Shown one piece after another: positions 24,041 to 32,742 of a DNA stretch of 64,000 nt. How positions within the stretch are numbered: position 1 is the stretch's first letter; each line of letters starts with the position of its first letter. The notes beneath the pieces are model-generated. The model worked only from the letters and a program-made list of their open reading frames with translations, had not been told where the DNA came from and ran no database searches. Origin of the DNA: Rubricoccus sp038746605 (lineage in GTDB: Bacteria > Bacteroidota > Rhodothermia > Rhodothermales > Rubricoccaceae). A program made the translations under genes and the position numbers. The stretch is from the NCBI GenBank assembly GCA_038746605.1, contig JBCDKM010000025.1:1-64000 (forward strand), in the 5' to 3' direction.

Positions 24041-24625
24041 ATGCCGTCTCTCTCCGCACCCCGCCTCAACCGCTCGCGTCTCCTCCGAGGCGTGGCGGTC
24101 GGCGCGGTGCTCCTCGGCTATCTCGGCGTGCTGCTCGGCACGAGCGCCGGGCAGGGCTGGCGGCTCCTCGCGCACCTCGCGACGGAGACGCACGCCGTGA
24201 TGGAGGCCCCCCGTCTCCAAGCGCCCGCCCTCCACGCGCCCACGGGCCTCGCGCCCGCGATGGGCATGACCACGCTCCGGGCCCCGGCCCACTCGCACGG
24301 AGCGCACACGCACGGCGACCACACGCACCGCCACGGCTCCGCGCACCCCGAGGCTCACCGGACGGTCCGTACTTCCGGTTCCCCCCACGGCACGCCCGAG
24401 GCGGACGGGTTTCACGCCCACGACGGCGTCCTCCACTCGCACGACCTCCCACCGCCCACGGAGACGCCGGTGGTGATTCTCACGCTGGACCACCATCAGG
24501 TGCCCACGCCGGTCCGGCTGACGCCCCCACCCGTAGGCGACACCGCCCGCCTCGGTAGCGCTCTGGGCTCCATCGCATCGGCTCAGCATTCGGTAGAGAC
24601 GCCCCCGCCCCGACTGGCAGGCTGA
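24041..24625 (+). CDS. Histidine-rich membrane-anchored protein, probable metal binder
   Basis: 194 residues. A basic N-terminus and hydrophobic segment (RSRLLRGVAVGAVLLGYLGVLLG, about 11-33) anchor it to the inner membrane. The outside part has a dense His stretch around residues 86-132 (HSHGAHTHGDHTHRHG, later HAHDGVLHSHD) and another HH pair at TLDHHQV. This is the composition of zinc, nickel or cobalt chelating proteins. The TonB receptor gene starts 96 bases downstream in the same direction, which suggests that both serve uptake of one divalent metal. No established family is recognised; the metal is a guess. Confidence 0.7.
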   Translation: MPSLSAPRLNRSRLLRGVAVGAVLLGYLGVLLGTSAGQGWRLLAHLATETHAVMEAPRLQAPALHAPTGLAPAMGMTTLRAPAHSHGAHTHGDHTHRHGSAHPEAHRTVRTSGSPHGTPEADGFHAHDGVLHSHDLPPPTETPVVILTLDHHQVPTPVRLTPPPVGDTARLGSALGSIASAQHSVETPPPRLAG

Positions 24626-24721
24626 ACGGCCGCGTCTCGCGGCCCTGGTTCCTTCCGTCTCCGCGCGATGGGCGCGGAACGCCCCCCGTGCGCCCTGTCG
24701 CGCCGCTCTCTCCTGCCTCCG

Positions 24722-27001
24722 ATGCTGTCTCGCCTCCGCCACCTCGCGTGGCTCCTCCTCCTCGTCTCCATCCCACTCTCCGCCCAGACTGCGCGCCTCG
24801 CAGGCTCCGTCACCGACGCCGCCGATGGCACCGCGCTCCCCGGCGTCACCCTCACTCTCCCGGGCAGCGAGCGCGGAACCGTCTCCGACCTCGACGGCCG
24901 CTTCGAGATCACGGGCCTCGCGCCCGGGACGTACACCCTCCGCGCCTCCTCCATCGGCTACGCACCGCTGACGCGGGAGGTGGTCCTTCGCGCCGACCAA
25001 ACCACCGAGATCTCTCTCGCGCTCGCACCCCAGACTACCGACCTGACGGCCGTCACGGTCGTAGGCCGCGCGGCGAACCTCGTCGGGGTGGCTGGTGCCG
25101 CCTCGGAGGGCCGCGTGGGGCAGACCGAGTTGGCGCCGCGCCCGCTACTCCGCGTCGGCGAGGTGCTGGAGACCATCCCGGGCGCCGTCGTGACGCAGCA
25201 CAGCGGCTCTGGCAAAGCCAACCAGTACTTCCTGCGCGGCTTCAACCTGGACCACGGGACGGACTTCGCGGCGTCGGTCGCGGGTGTGCCGATCAACCTG
25301 CCCACGCACGCACACGGCCAGGGCTATCTGGACCTCGGCTTCCTCATCCCGGAACTGATCGACGAGATCGCGTTCGAGAAAGGCCCGCTCAACGCCGCCG
25401 CAGGCAACTTCTCGACGGCCGGACGCGCGGAGATCCAGCTCGTGCGTCGGCTGGACGAGGGCATCGCGATGGGGCGGCTGGGCGACGACAACTCCGCCGA
25501 GGCGCTCGTCGCGAACTCCGCGACCGTGGGAGGCGGTGACCTCCTGCTCGGCCTGCGGACGCGCTACACGGACGGCCCGTGGGTCAACCCCGAGAACGGC
25601 ACACTCGCGAGCGCTGTCGCCTCCTTCGCCACTGGCACCGAGGCGGACGGACTCACGCTCACCGCGATGGGCTACTTCACCGACTGGGACGCGACCGATC
25701 AGATCCCCAGCCGCGCCGTGCCCGAGCAGGTCTCGCGCCTCGGCGCCATCGACCCGACCAACGGCGGCACGACCGGACGCTACACCCTCGCCGCCGACTG
25801 GCGGACAGCCCAGGCGAGCGGATCGCAGACGCGTGTGCAGGCCTACGGCGCGATCTACCACCTGGATCTGTTCTCCAACTTCACCTACTTCCTGGACGAC
25901 CCGACGCGCGGCGACCAGTTCGAGCAGCGCGACCGGCGCGTCTACGGCGGCGCGAGCGTGGAGCAGACGTGGCGCCCCAGCGCTCTCCGCAGCGCGCTCA
26001 CCCTCGGCGCCGACTTCCGCCACGACCAGATCCTCGGCGTCGGGCTGTACCGGACGGACGCACGCGAGCGCATCGGGACCATCCGCGAGGACGACGTCGC
26101 TGAGACCAGCCTCGGCGCCTATCTCCAGGCGGAGACCCGCTGGACGGACTGGGCGCGCAGCACCCTCGGCCTTCGCGCCGATGCCTTCCGCTTCGACGTG
26201 ACGAGCGATCTCGCGGTCAACTCCGGCACGGAGACGGCGCTCCTCGCCAGTCCGAAGGCCCGCCTCGTTTTCGGCCCGTGGGCGGACACCGAGGTCTACC
26301 TCGGCGGCGGGCTCGGTTTCCACAGCAACGACGCGCGCGGCACTACCATCCGAGTGGACCCCGCGACCGGCGCGTCCGTGAACCCAGTGGATCCGCTCGT
26401 GCGGACACGCGGCGCCGAGATCGGCGTGCGCACCGTAGCCGTGCCGGGCCTCCAGTCCACCGTCTCGCTCTGGACGGTCGGGCTGGACTCCGAACTGGTC
26501 TTCGTCGGCGACGCGGGCGGCACAGAGGCGAGCGACGCCAGCCTCCACACGGGCGTCGAGATCGCCAGCTTCTACCGGGCGACGGACTGGCTCCGCCTCG
26601 CGCTGGACGTGGCGCTGACACGCTCTCGTTTCACCGAGGGCGACCCGGACGCGCGCCGCATCGAGAACTCCGTGGGGCGCGTGATCTCCGGCGGGGTCTA
26701 CGCCGGAGGTGACGCCGGGCCGCTCGCGAGTCTTCAGCTCCGCCACTTCGGCCCGCGCCCACTCACCGGCGACGGAAGCATCACGTCAGACGCCGCGACG
26801 CTCGTCAACGCGAGGGTGGGATACGGCATCGGCCGTGTGGCCCTCGCGCTGGACGTGCTCAACGTGCTGAACTCGGAGGCGGCGGACGTGAGCTACTTCT
26901 ACGAGTCGCGCCTGCCAGGCGAAGCCACAGCGGTAGAGGACGTGCACTTCCACCCGGTCCCGCCGCGGACGGCGCGCGCCTCGGCCATCTGGCGGTTCTG
27001 A
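24722..27001 (+). CDS. TonB-dependent receptor with carboxypeptidase-like N-domain, probable metal uptake
   Basis: 759 residues from the ATG at 24722 (signal peptide MLSRLRHLAWLLLLVSIPLSAQ); an ATG 54 bases earlier would lengthen it pointlessly. First a carboxypeptidase-regulatory-like beta-sandwich (LAGSVTDAADGTALPGVTLTL...LDGRFEITGLAPGTYTLRASSIGY, ~25-105), then the plug (VLETIPGAVVTQHSGSGKANQYFLRGFNLDHGTDF, PINLPTHAHGQGYLDL, IAFEKGPLNAAAGNFSTAGR) and a barrel ending in ARASAIWRF with the expected terminal Phe. The plug histidines (THAHGQGY) and the preceding His-rich gene point to a metal or metal-chelate as substrate; this is inference. Confidence 0.9.
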   Translation: MLSRLRHLAWLLLLVSIPLSAQTARLAGSVTDAADGTALPGVTLTLPGSERGTVSDLDGRFEITGLAPGTYTLRASSIGYAPLTREVVLRADQTTEISLALAPQTTDLTAVTVVGRAANLVGVAGAASEGRVGQTELAPRPLLRVGEVLETIPGAVVTQHSGSGKANQYFLRGFNLDHGTDFAASVAGVPINLPTHAHGQGYLDLGFLIPELIDEIAFEKGPLNAAAGNFSTAGRAEIQLVRRLDEGIAMGRLGDDNSAEALVANSATVGGGDLLLGLRTRYTDGPWVNPENGTLASAVASFATGTEADGLTLTAMGYFTDWDATDQIPSRAVPEQVSRLGAIDPTNGGTTGRYTLAADWRTAQASGSQTRVQAYGAIYHLDLFSNFTYFLDDPTRGDQFEQRDRRVYGGASVEQTWRPSALRSALTLGADFRHDQILGVGLYRTDARERIGTIREDDVAETSLGAYLQAETRWTDWARSTLGLRADAFRFDVTSDLAVNSGTETALLASPKARLVFGPWADTEVYLGGGLGFHSNDARGTTIRVDPATGASVNPVDPLVRTRGAEIGVRTVAVPGLQSTVSLWTVGLDSELVFVGDAGGTEASDASLHTGVEIASFYRATDWLRLALDVALTRSRFTEGDPDARRIENSVGRVISGGVYAGGDAGPLASLQLRHFGPRPLTGDGSITSDAATLVNARVGYGIGRVALALDVLNVLNSEAADVSYFYESRLPGEATAVEDVHFHPVPPRTARASAIWRF

Positions 27002-27103
27002 CACCCTTAGGGTGGGTACGGGGTGCCGGGAACGAGGCACCGGTGGGCACCTCCTCGGCTCTCGCGCACTCTGTATCCACCTGTACGCCTTCGCCAGCCT
27101 TTT

Positions 27104-27123
27104 CCGCCTCGGCGCCGAGGCGG
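27104..27123. repeat. Dispersed palindrome, short-loop copy (between convergent genes)
   Basis: CCGCCTCGG-CG-CCGAGGCGG preceded by TTTT on the plus strand; between the TonB gene and the convergent NAD(P)-binding protein gene. Confidence 0.8.
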
Positions 27124-27129
27124 GGGGAC

Positions 27130-27810
27130 TCAGGCCACGTGGGCCTCGGCGCGTTCCGCGAGGCGCTGGAGGTCCGGCACTTCTAGGATCGGCTGCGGTC
27201 CGCCCGCGAATCCCACCTGCACGAGGGCCCGGCCGAGTTCGTCGGAGTCGAGCAGTGCGCGTGGCGCGAGGCGGCGGAGCAGCGGCGTCAGGGGGTTCAG
27301 GACAGCGTAGAGCGCGCGGTACAGCGCCGTCCGGCTGGTGGCGCCGCCGACCGGCTGGATGAAGCCGGGCCGCGCGTTGTAGACGCCCTCGAAGGGCAGA
27401 TCCATCAACGCTCGCTCCGTCTCTCCCTTGACGCGCGCCCACATCTGGCGGCTGTCGGTGTTCGTGCCCGCGCCGGAGACGTAGACGAACGTCATCGCGG
27501 GGTTACGCGCCGCGAGGGCCTGCGCGACAGAGAGCGTCAGGTCGTAGGTGATGTGGCGATAGTCCGCCTCGCTCATGCCCGCAGCGGAGACGCCGAGGCA
27601 GAACAGGCAGGCGTCCGCCTCGGCGAGTCGGTCGGCGAGGTCCCCGAGGGCGACCATGTCGGCGTGGATGATCTCGTCCAGCTTCGCATGGGCCTGCCCG
27701 CTCGGGCGGCGGACGACGGAGAGCACGCGCGTTACGCGGGCATCCGCGAGGGCGGCGCGGAGGGTGCCGTGGCCGATCATGCCGGTAGCGCCGAAGAGAA
27801 GAACGGTCAT
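27130..27810 (-). CDS. NAD(P)-binding Rossmann-fold protein (atypical SDR)
   Basis: 226 residues. N-terminal dinucleotide loop VLLFGATGMIGHGTLRAAL (about 4-22), then VLSVVRRPS, DACLFCLGVSAAGMSEADYRHITYDLT, FVYVSGAGTNTDS and the usual W-ARVKGETERAL helix with its lysine. This is the HTATIP2/NmrA-like group of atypical short-chain dehydrogenases, often lacking oxidoreductase activity. Function unknown. Reads in the same direction as the emfourin-like gene upstream, 27 bases after that gene's stop, probably as the last gene of that operon. Confidence 0.85.
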   Translation of the reverse strand: MTVLLFGATGMIGHGTLRAALADARVTRVLSVVRRPSGQAHAKLDEIIHADMVALGDLADRLAEADACLFCLGVSAAGMSEADYRHITYDLTLSVAQALAARNPAMTFVYVSGAGTNTDSRQMWARVKGETERALMDLPFEGVYNARPGFIQPVGGATSRTALYRALYAVLNPLTPLLRRLAPRALLDSDELGRALVQVGFAGGPQPILEVPDLQRLAERAEAHVA

Positions 27811-27837
27811 AGCGGGTCTCGCGAGGGGAACGAGAAC

Positions 27838-28170
27838 CTACGCGCCCAGAGCTGCGAGGGCGCCGGTCAGCGCTCGGAGCGCGTCGGTCGGGGGCGGTCC
27901 CCACCAGCGGAGCCTCCGCTCTCCGACGGTCAGTTCCGATGTGAAGCCCGGGGCGCCGTCGGGGATCGGGTGCTCGGCGGAGAGGTCCGCCGCGTCTACC
28001 AGCGCCGCGAGGCGGGCCGCCTCGGCGCGAGTCAGGACGCCCTCGCGCACGCCGCGCGTGACGTAGCTGCCGCCCTCCACGCGGTAGGCGCCGTCCGGGG
28101 CGAGGCGGGCCTCGAAGGTGGCGTCGTACTCACCGGATTGGCGCAGGTGGAGTGAGCGCTGGATCCTCAC
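27838..28170 (-). CDS. Small protein, possibly emfourin-like protease inhibitor
   Basis: 110 residues starting at a GTG that overlaps the stop of the potassium channel gene (GTGA). It has an N-terminal beta-hairpin (IQRSLHLRQSGEYDATFEARL) followed by LTRAEAARLAALVDAADL and PGFTSELTVGERRLRWWG, ending in a helix. That arrangement resembles emfourin, the small inhibitor of M4 (protealysin-type) metalloproteases, but the similarity is weak by eye and no M4 protease lies in the window. If wrong, it is a small cytosolic protein of unknown function. Confidence 0.45.
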   Translation of the reverse strand: MRIQRSLHLRQSGEYDATFEARLAPDGAYRVEGGSYVTRGVREGVLTRAEAARLAALVDAADLSAEHPIPDGAPGFTSELTVGERRLRWWGPPPTDALRALTGALAALGA

Positions 28171-28901
28171 GGTTGTTGCCTCTCCTCTTCTTCGTGCTCA
28201 TCGCGTAGCACTTCTGAGAGAGAGGACGCGATCAGGCCTGACGGAACGGCGATCACTCCCAGCCCAATGAAGAGAATGAGCGTGGTAAACAGCCGTCCTC
28301 CGGCCGTCACCGGGTACACGTCACCGTAACCCACCGTCGTCAACGTGGCGACGGCCCACCACATGCTGGAGAACACGGAGCCGAAAGCGTCTGGCTGGAC
28401 TCGGCTCTCGAAGTAGTAGATCCCAACAGAAGAGATATATACGAGGATGCCACAGGTCATCAGAAAGAGAGCGATCTCGCTTCGGATCTCGTTGAAGGCG
28501 AGGCGGAAACGGTGGATCGCGCGGCTGTGGCGGAGAAACTTCAACGCACGCGCCAGCCGGAGAAGTCGGAAGGCACGGAGACTGCGCAGGTCGACGCCCC
28601 GGGCGATGTAGAACGGAAGGATCGCGAGCAAGTCGACAAGTCCATAGAAGCTGAACACGAACCGCAGTCGGTCCTCTGCGGCGAACAGGCGGAGAGCATA
28701 TTCAGCCGTGAAGAGGAAAACGATGATGGCTTCAGTTATGCGAAGCCAATAGCGTACCTCCTCCGACAGGTCTGGAATCGTTTCGACCGAGAACGTGATC
28801 AGGCTGATCACAATGAGGGTCTGAACGATGAGATCGAAGAGGCGACCCGCCGGAGTCGCATCCTCCTGCGTCAACCGTCGGATCCGTTCACGCCACGTCA
28901 C
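28167..28901 (-). CDS. Voltage-gated potassium channel-type ion transporter
   Basis: 244 residues with six transmembrane segments (S1 LIVQTLIVISLITFSVE, S2 ITEAIIVFLFTAEYALRLF, S3 FYGLVDLLAILPFYI, S4 with spaced arginines LRSLRAFRLLRLARALKFLRH, S5 IALFLMTCGILVYISSVGIYYF, S6 LFTTLILFIGLGVIAVPSGLI) and the pore loop WWAVATLTTVGYGDVYP with selectivity filter TVGYGD. A Kv/KvAP-like single-subunit gene, tetrameric in the inner membrane. The GTG at 28901 follows the DUF721 stop at once; the open frame upstream lies within that gene. The segment 28200-28880 is less GC-rich than neighbours, which hints at a different origin. Confidence 0.9.
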   Translation of the reverse strand: MTWRERIRRLTQEDATPAGRLFDLIVQTLIVISLITFSVETIPDLSEEVRYWLRITEAIIVFLFTAEYALRLFAAEDRLRFVFSFYGLVDLLAILPFYIARGVDLRSLRAFRLLRLARALKFLRHSRAIHRFRLAFNEIRSEIALFLMTCGILVYISSVGIYYFESRVQPDAFGSVFSSMWWAVATLTTVGYGDVYPVTAGGRLFTTLILFIGLGVIAVPSGLIASSLSEVLRDEHEEEERQQP

Positions 28902-28903
28902 AC

Positions 28904-29197
28904 CTACCGGAACACGATCTCCCGGACGACCTCGCGGCCGAGGTGCGCGTTGAGCTTCTGGCGCCACTGCTCGCGCTGGAGGTGGAGCGTGTGCCGCCAG
29001 TTGGAGCTTCGGAGCTTGACGGTCAGCACGCCATCGCGGATCCAGGCCTTCTCCGTGGCGCGGACGGCGCCCGCGACGGCCACCTGGCCCCACGCGTCCA
29101 CCGCGCGCGCCTCGTCGATCTTCGCGCGATAGCCGCGCTGCTGGAACAACTCACCGAGGACGGCGCCGAGGGGCTGAGGTGTGTGAGAGTCGGCCAT
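28904..29197 (-). CDS. DUF721 (DciA-like) protein
   Basis: 97 residues. DUF721 features: PLGAVLGELFQQRGYRAKIDEARAVDAWGQVAVAGAVRATEKAWIRDGVLTVKLRSSNWRHTLHLQREQWRQKLNAHLG, with the W-x-x-V and L-x-L-x-x-S/A-x-W anchor points. DciA recruits the replicative helicase DnaB in bacteria without DnaC; short DUF721 proteins of this length are widespread in Bacteroidota. A role in replication initiation is thus likely but inferred. First gene of a tight operon with the K+ channel. Confidence 0.83.
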   Translation of the reverse strand: MADSHTPQPLGAVLGELFQQRGYRAKIDEARAVDAWGQVAVAGAVRATEKAWIRDGVLTVKLRSSNWRHTLHLQREQWRQKLNAHLGREVVREIVFR

Positions 29198-29254
29198 GCG
29201 AGAAGGTAGGATGAGCGGGGAGTGGGAGTTGGCGGCAAGCCCATCCTGGCTGTG

Positions 29255-29276
29255 CCCACCTCGGTGCCGAGGCGGG
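29255..29276. repeat. Dispersed palindrome, short-loop copy, one mismatch
   Basis: CCCACCTCGG-TG-CCGAGGCGGG; A opposite C in the left arm. Between DUF721 gene start and the following minus-strand gene's 3' end. Confidence 0.7.
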
Positions 29277-29355
29277 CCAGGCGAACGGAGAGCGTGTCTC
29301 CAGGTGGCCCCCTACTTGTGCGGCAGGGGAACTCGCCGGAGCCAGGGCCTCCGTA

Positions 29356-31101
29356 TTACGACCTCACCGCGAGGTGCCAGAGGAAGCCGACCTCGCCACC
29401 CGCCGTCACCAGCAGTGCGACCGCGCCGATGAGGAAGAGCAGGAACGGGACGCCGAAGCCGATCCCAAACGCCTTCCCCTGTGGCACATAGCCGACGTAC
29501 GTCAGGTCCACGAAACTGCGCCACGCCGCGATGGTCTCCACGCCGAGGGCGACGACGAGCAGAACCGCCGCCCAGACGTTCGCCGTGCCCGGCGAGAGTG
29601 AGGCCACCAGCATCGCACCGAGGAGCAGGAGGAGCCACGGCCAGCGCGGCCACACCACAATGGAAAGCGCCTGCACCGGACGCAGCCGTCGCCTGCGCCC
29701 CGCGATGAGACCCACCCAGACGACGTTCAGCATGACCCACGCCGAGTAAAGCATGGCGATCAGCGCGCCGAGCAGTGCGGGCGAGCCCACGAGGCGGACC
29801 ATCCGGCGCTGGGCCTCAGGCTCCCAGCCAGCCGCCGCTACGGTCAGGGCATCGGTGGCCGCGAAGGCGCGGAGGACCGTGGCGCCCACGAGCCCAACGG
29901 TGAGCGCCAGGATCGCCGCGAGACTGACGGTCACGACCGTAGACAGCCCGTAGCCTTTCTGGATGGCCTCGCGGTAGAGATCCCGGCGCCCGAAGTATTG
30001 CGGCACGAGACCGCTCATACGAGGCGAAAGCGTAATCAGGGCTCCGAGGCTGAGCACGAGCGTCCACCCAATGACGACGAGTAGGCCGGAGCGAGGGCCG
30101 CTCTCGGGCGGACCGGCGTCGAAGGCGAAGACCCTCTGGCGACCGGTGAAGACACCCGCTGTCACGTCTAGCGCGGGACGGGGCGTCCCGCCAGCGGCGA
30201 CGAGACCGTAGCGGAGGTCGGCCACCTCGGCACGGACGCCGCGCTCCTCCCGGTCGCGCCATCGGGCCAGAAAGGCGACCTCGGGTGGGGCATCCGCCGT
30301 CAGGAACGCGTCCAGCGTGCGCTCGATGACGCGGGCCTGCCGCGCCTCCGTTCCCGACTGCCGCCAGCCGCCCTCGCGTTCGGGTACCACGCCCTCGCCC
30401 CAGGCGCCGAGCCCGACGGGCGTTTCGTGACGGTCGCGCCAGCGGCGGAGGAGTCCGAACGGGTCGCGCCCTCGCGCGTCGAGAAGGACGAGATCGACGG
30501 TCCCACTCACGCGGTCATCGTCCACGAAACGGGTGAGGTACGCGGTTCGGGTGCCGGGAGCGCCTCGGTGGCGGACGATCTCCGCGAGGCGCTCGAAGAA
30601 CGGGCGGACGTCGCGGTCTGAGGTATCTACTCCGCGCGCGAGGATGAACAACCGAGCGGAAGAGTGAGACCGTGCGCGATCTAGAGCGGCCGAGAGGAGT
30701 GAGTCCGCCTCGGGGAGGCGTGCGGCTAGTTCCGAGGCGTGCACGTCCGCGATGGGCAACTCCTGCGCCACGGCGATGCCGAGGCAGTCGGCGGCGGCCA
30801 AGACGGAATCGGAGACAAGCCCGGTGCGGACCGCACGAACCCCTGCCCGGCGCATCCGCGCCAGGTCCTCCACGGCCTCGGCCGCGACCTCCGGCGCTGT
30901 CCAGACCACGCCTGCCAGCGGTGCAGGCATCGGCGCGAAGGACCCTCGGGGGACAGAGGCGAGCGTCTCGTCGAAGGAGTCCACGATGACGCGATCCGCC
31001 TGTCCTGCAACGGAATCTGCCGTCGTCGGCGTTCCGTCGACAAGCTGGGCGTGGGCCGTGAGAGCGACCAGCAGAAGGGCCAGTGGGAGGAGGCGCGTCA
31101 C
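29356..31101 (-). CDS. Large membrane protein with extracytoplasmic TIM-barrel-like N-domain
   Basis: 581 residues from a GTG at 31101 that opens a signal peptide (VTRLLPLALLLVALTAHAQ). The N-terminal half (to ~330) reads like a glycosidase/TIM-barrel domain of unknown specificity: LARMRRAGVRAVRTGLVSDSVLAAADCLGIAVAQELPI, LILARGVDTS-type strands, then DPFGLLRRWRDRHETPVGLGAWGEGVVPE; GH2-like proteins have this 'MRRAGVRAVRT...D..G' pattern. The C-terminal half has six or so hydrophobic segments (e.g. SGLLVVIGWTLVLSLGALITL, VVTVSLAAILALTVGLVGATVL, FLLFLIGAVALLVTAGGEVGF) separated by basic loops. Catalytic acids cannot be assigned. No family name offered. Confidence 0.65.
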   Translation of the reverse strand: MTRLLPLALLLVALTAHAQLVDGTPTTADSVAGQADRVIVDSFDETLASVPRGSFAPMPAPLAGVVWTAPEVAAEAVEDLARMRRAGVRAVRTGLVSDSVLAAADCLGIAVAQELPIADVHASELAARLPEADSLLSAALDRARSHSSARLFILARGVDTSDRDVRPFFERLAEIVRHRGAPGTRTAYLTRFVDDDRVSGTVDLVLLDARGRDPFGLLRRWRDRHETPVGLGAWGEGVVPEREGGWRQSGTEARQARVIERTLDAFLTADAPPEVAFLARWRDREERGVRAEVADLRYGLVAAGGTPRPALDVTAGVFTGRQRVFAFDAGPPESGPRSGLLVVIGWTLVLSLGALITLSPRMSGLVPQYFGRRDLYREAIQKGYGLSTVVTVSLAAILALTVGLVGATVLRAFAATDALTVAAAGWEPEAQRRMVRLVGSPALLGALIAMLYSAWVMLNVVWVGLIAGRRRRLRPVQALSIVVWPRWPWLLLLLGAMLVASLSPGTANVWAAVLLVVALGVETIAAWRSFVDLTYVGYVPQGKAFGIGFGVPFLLFLIGAVALLVTAGGEVGFLWHLAVRS

Positions 31102-31174
31102 GGGGGAGAGGATAGCCCGATACGAGCGCTCTCGCGCGGCTGTGGATGTTCTCTCTGCTGCCAGTCTACCTCCT

Positions 31175-31195
31175 CCGCCTCGGTGCCGAGGCGGG
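31175..31195. repeat. Dispersed palindrome, short-loop copy (ftsZ 3' region)
   Basis: CCGCCTCGG-TG-CCGAGGCGG in the 293-base stretch 31102-31394, which otherwise holds only hairpins and no gene. Confidence 0.78.
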
Positions 31196-31207
31196 ACCAG
31201 TCGCGAA

Positions 31208-31244
31208 CGAAGAAAGGCCCCGCCAGCAGAGCGCGGCGGGGCCT
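31208..31244 (-). terminator. Rho-independent terminator of the dcw operon
   Basis: On the minus strand, stem AGGCCCCGCC/GGCGGGGCCT (10 bp) followed by TTTCTTCGTT. It lies about 150 bases beyond the ftsZ stop. Confidence 0.8.
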
Positions 31245-31333
31245 GGTGGACGCCCCTGGCGAAGGCGTCCTGGGGGACAGCGGGAACGTAGGGCCCGGGT
31301 GTGCCATGGGTGTGGCACCGCCCCGTCGCGGGC

Positions 31334-31363
31334 TCCACCCGGCGGAGCGAGTCGCCGGGTGGA
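31334..31363. terminator. Second strong hairpin downstream of ftsZ
   Basis: Perfect 11-bp stem TCCACCCGGCG/CGCCGGGTGGA, 8-base loop, 32 bases after the ftsZ stop; no T-run. May stabilise the 3' end or aid termination. Confidence 0.55.
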
Positions 31364-31394
31364 CGGGCGCGGGGCTCCCGCCGCCGTTCCAGGT

Positions 31395-32675
31395 CTAGTC
31401 CATCATGCGACGGAGAAACGCGGGCACGTCGGCCTCTTCCTTGTTGCGGATACGAGGGCCCTTCTCGGGCGGGATCTCACTCAGGCGTAGCCGCTTGATG
31501 TTGGTCATCGGGGCGTCGTCCGTGGTCTCCTCGATCTCGCGTGGCTTCTCCTTCGGCGGCACCACGCGGGTGCGCCGCTCATAGGCGGGCGCATCCAGAT
31601 CCTTGAGGTTGGTCTCGCCCTTGTAGTGGGGCGAGACGCCGCCGTCGCCACCGAGCGGCACGGTGCGGCGGAGCATCTCCTCGGGCTCCGGCTGGCTGGC
31701 GTCCGCGATGTCGAAGCCGGTCGCCATGACGGTGACGCGGAGTTGGTCGCCCATCTCCGGGTCGATGACGGTACCGAAGATGACCTCGGCCTCGTCGCCC
31801 GCCTGCTCTTGGATGACGGTCATGCCGCGCGTCGCCTCGCGGATGGAGAGGCTCGGACCGGCGGTGATGTTGACGAGCACGTTGCGCGCGCCGTAGATCG
31901 AGATGCCATCGAGGAGGGGGCTCTCTAGTGCCTCGCGAGCCGCCCGCTCGGCCCGCTGGTCGCCGACGGCGAGAGCGGAGCCCATGAGCGCTGTGCCTCC
32001 GTCGAGCATCGTGGTGCGGACATCCGCGAAGTCTAGGTTGATGAGGCCGTGGACCGTGATCAGTTCCGAGATGCCGCGCGTGGCGTTGTAGAGCACGTCG
32101 TCCGCCATCACGAAGGCGTCCACGAGCGTCGTGTCGTCCTCGGCGATGTCGAGCAGGCGCTCGTTGGGCACGATGACGAGCGTGTCTACGGTCTCGCGGA
32201 GACGCTCGATGCCCTGCTCGGCCATGCGGAGGCGCTTCTTGCCCTCGCAGACGAACGGCTTCGTGACCACGGCCACGGTAAGGATGCCCATCTCCTTCGC
32301 GATGGCCGCGATGACGGGCGCCGCGCCAGTGCCAGTGCCGCCGCCCATCCCGGCGGTGACGAAGACCATGTCCGTGCCCTGGAGCGCAGCCTCGATCTCC
32401 TTGTGGCTCTCCTGCGCGGCCTCCGCGCCGACGCTCGGCCGAGCGCCTGCGCCGAGCCCCGAGGTGCGCTCGCGGCCGATCTGGATCTTCAGCGGCGCGA
32501 GGTTGACCCCGAGCGCCTGCTGATCGGTGTTGACAGCTATGAACTCGACGCCATGGATGCCCTTCGCGAGCATGTTGTTGACGGCGTTACCGCCGCCGCC
32601 ACCGACGCCGATCACGCGGATCGTGGCATCGTCGGTCGCTTCGTCATCGAATGTGAAACGGGAAAAGTCTTGCAT
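31395..32675 (-). CDS. ftsZ: Cell division GTPase FtsZ
   Basis: Tubulin-like GTPase that polymerises into the Z ring. 426 residues: RVIGVGGGGGNAVNNM (20-35), the tubulin signature GGGTGTGAAP at 111-120, synergy loop NLDFADVR at 213-220, and after a variable linker the C-terminal conserved peptide DVPAFLRR that binds FtsA. Last gene of the dcw operon, 67 bases after ftsA, and followed by two hairpins. Confidence 0.98.
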   Translation of the reverse strand: MQDFSRFTFDDEATDDATIRVIGVGGGGGNAVNNMLAKGIHGVEFIAVNTDQQALGVNLAPLKIQIGRERTSGLGAGARPSVGAEAAQESHKEIEAALQGTDMVFVTAGMGGGTGTGAAPVIAAIAKEMGILTVAVVTKPFVCEGKKRLRMAEQGIERLRETVDTLVIVPNERLLDIAEDDTTLVDAFVMADDVLYNATRGISELITVHGLINLDFADVRTTMLDGGTALMGSALAVGDQRAERAAREALESPLLDGISIYGARNVLVNITAGPSLSIREATRGMTVIQEQAGDEAEVIFGTVIDPEMGDQLRVTVMATGFDIADASQPEPEEMLRRTVPLGGDGGVSPHYKGETNLKDLDAPAYERRTRVVPPKEKPREIEETTDDAPMTNIKRLRLSEIPPEKGPRIRNKEEADVPAFLRRMMD

Positions 32676-32742
32676 GGTGTATCCCTCCGGTGGGTCAGTC
32701 TGGGGTTCGCCAGGAAAAGAGTGGGTGAGAGTGGGGTCGGGT

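Noticed and set aside
23324..25000. A 558-codon open frame opposite the TPR and His-rich genes
   Set aside because: No recognisable motif; the plus-strand TPR pattern is unambiguous.
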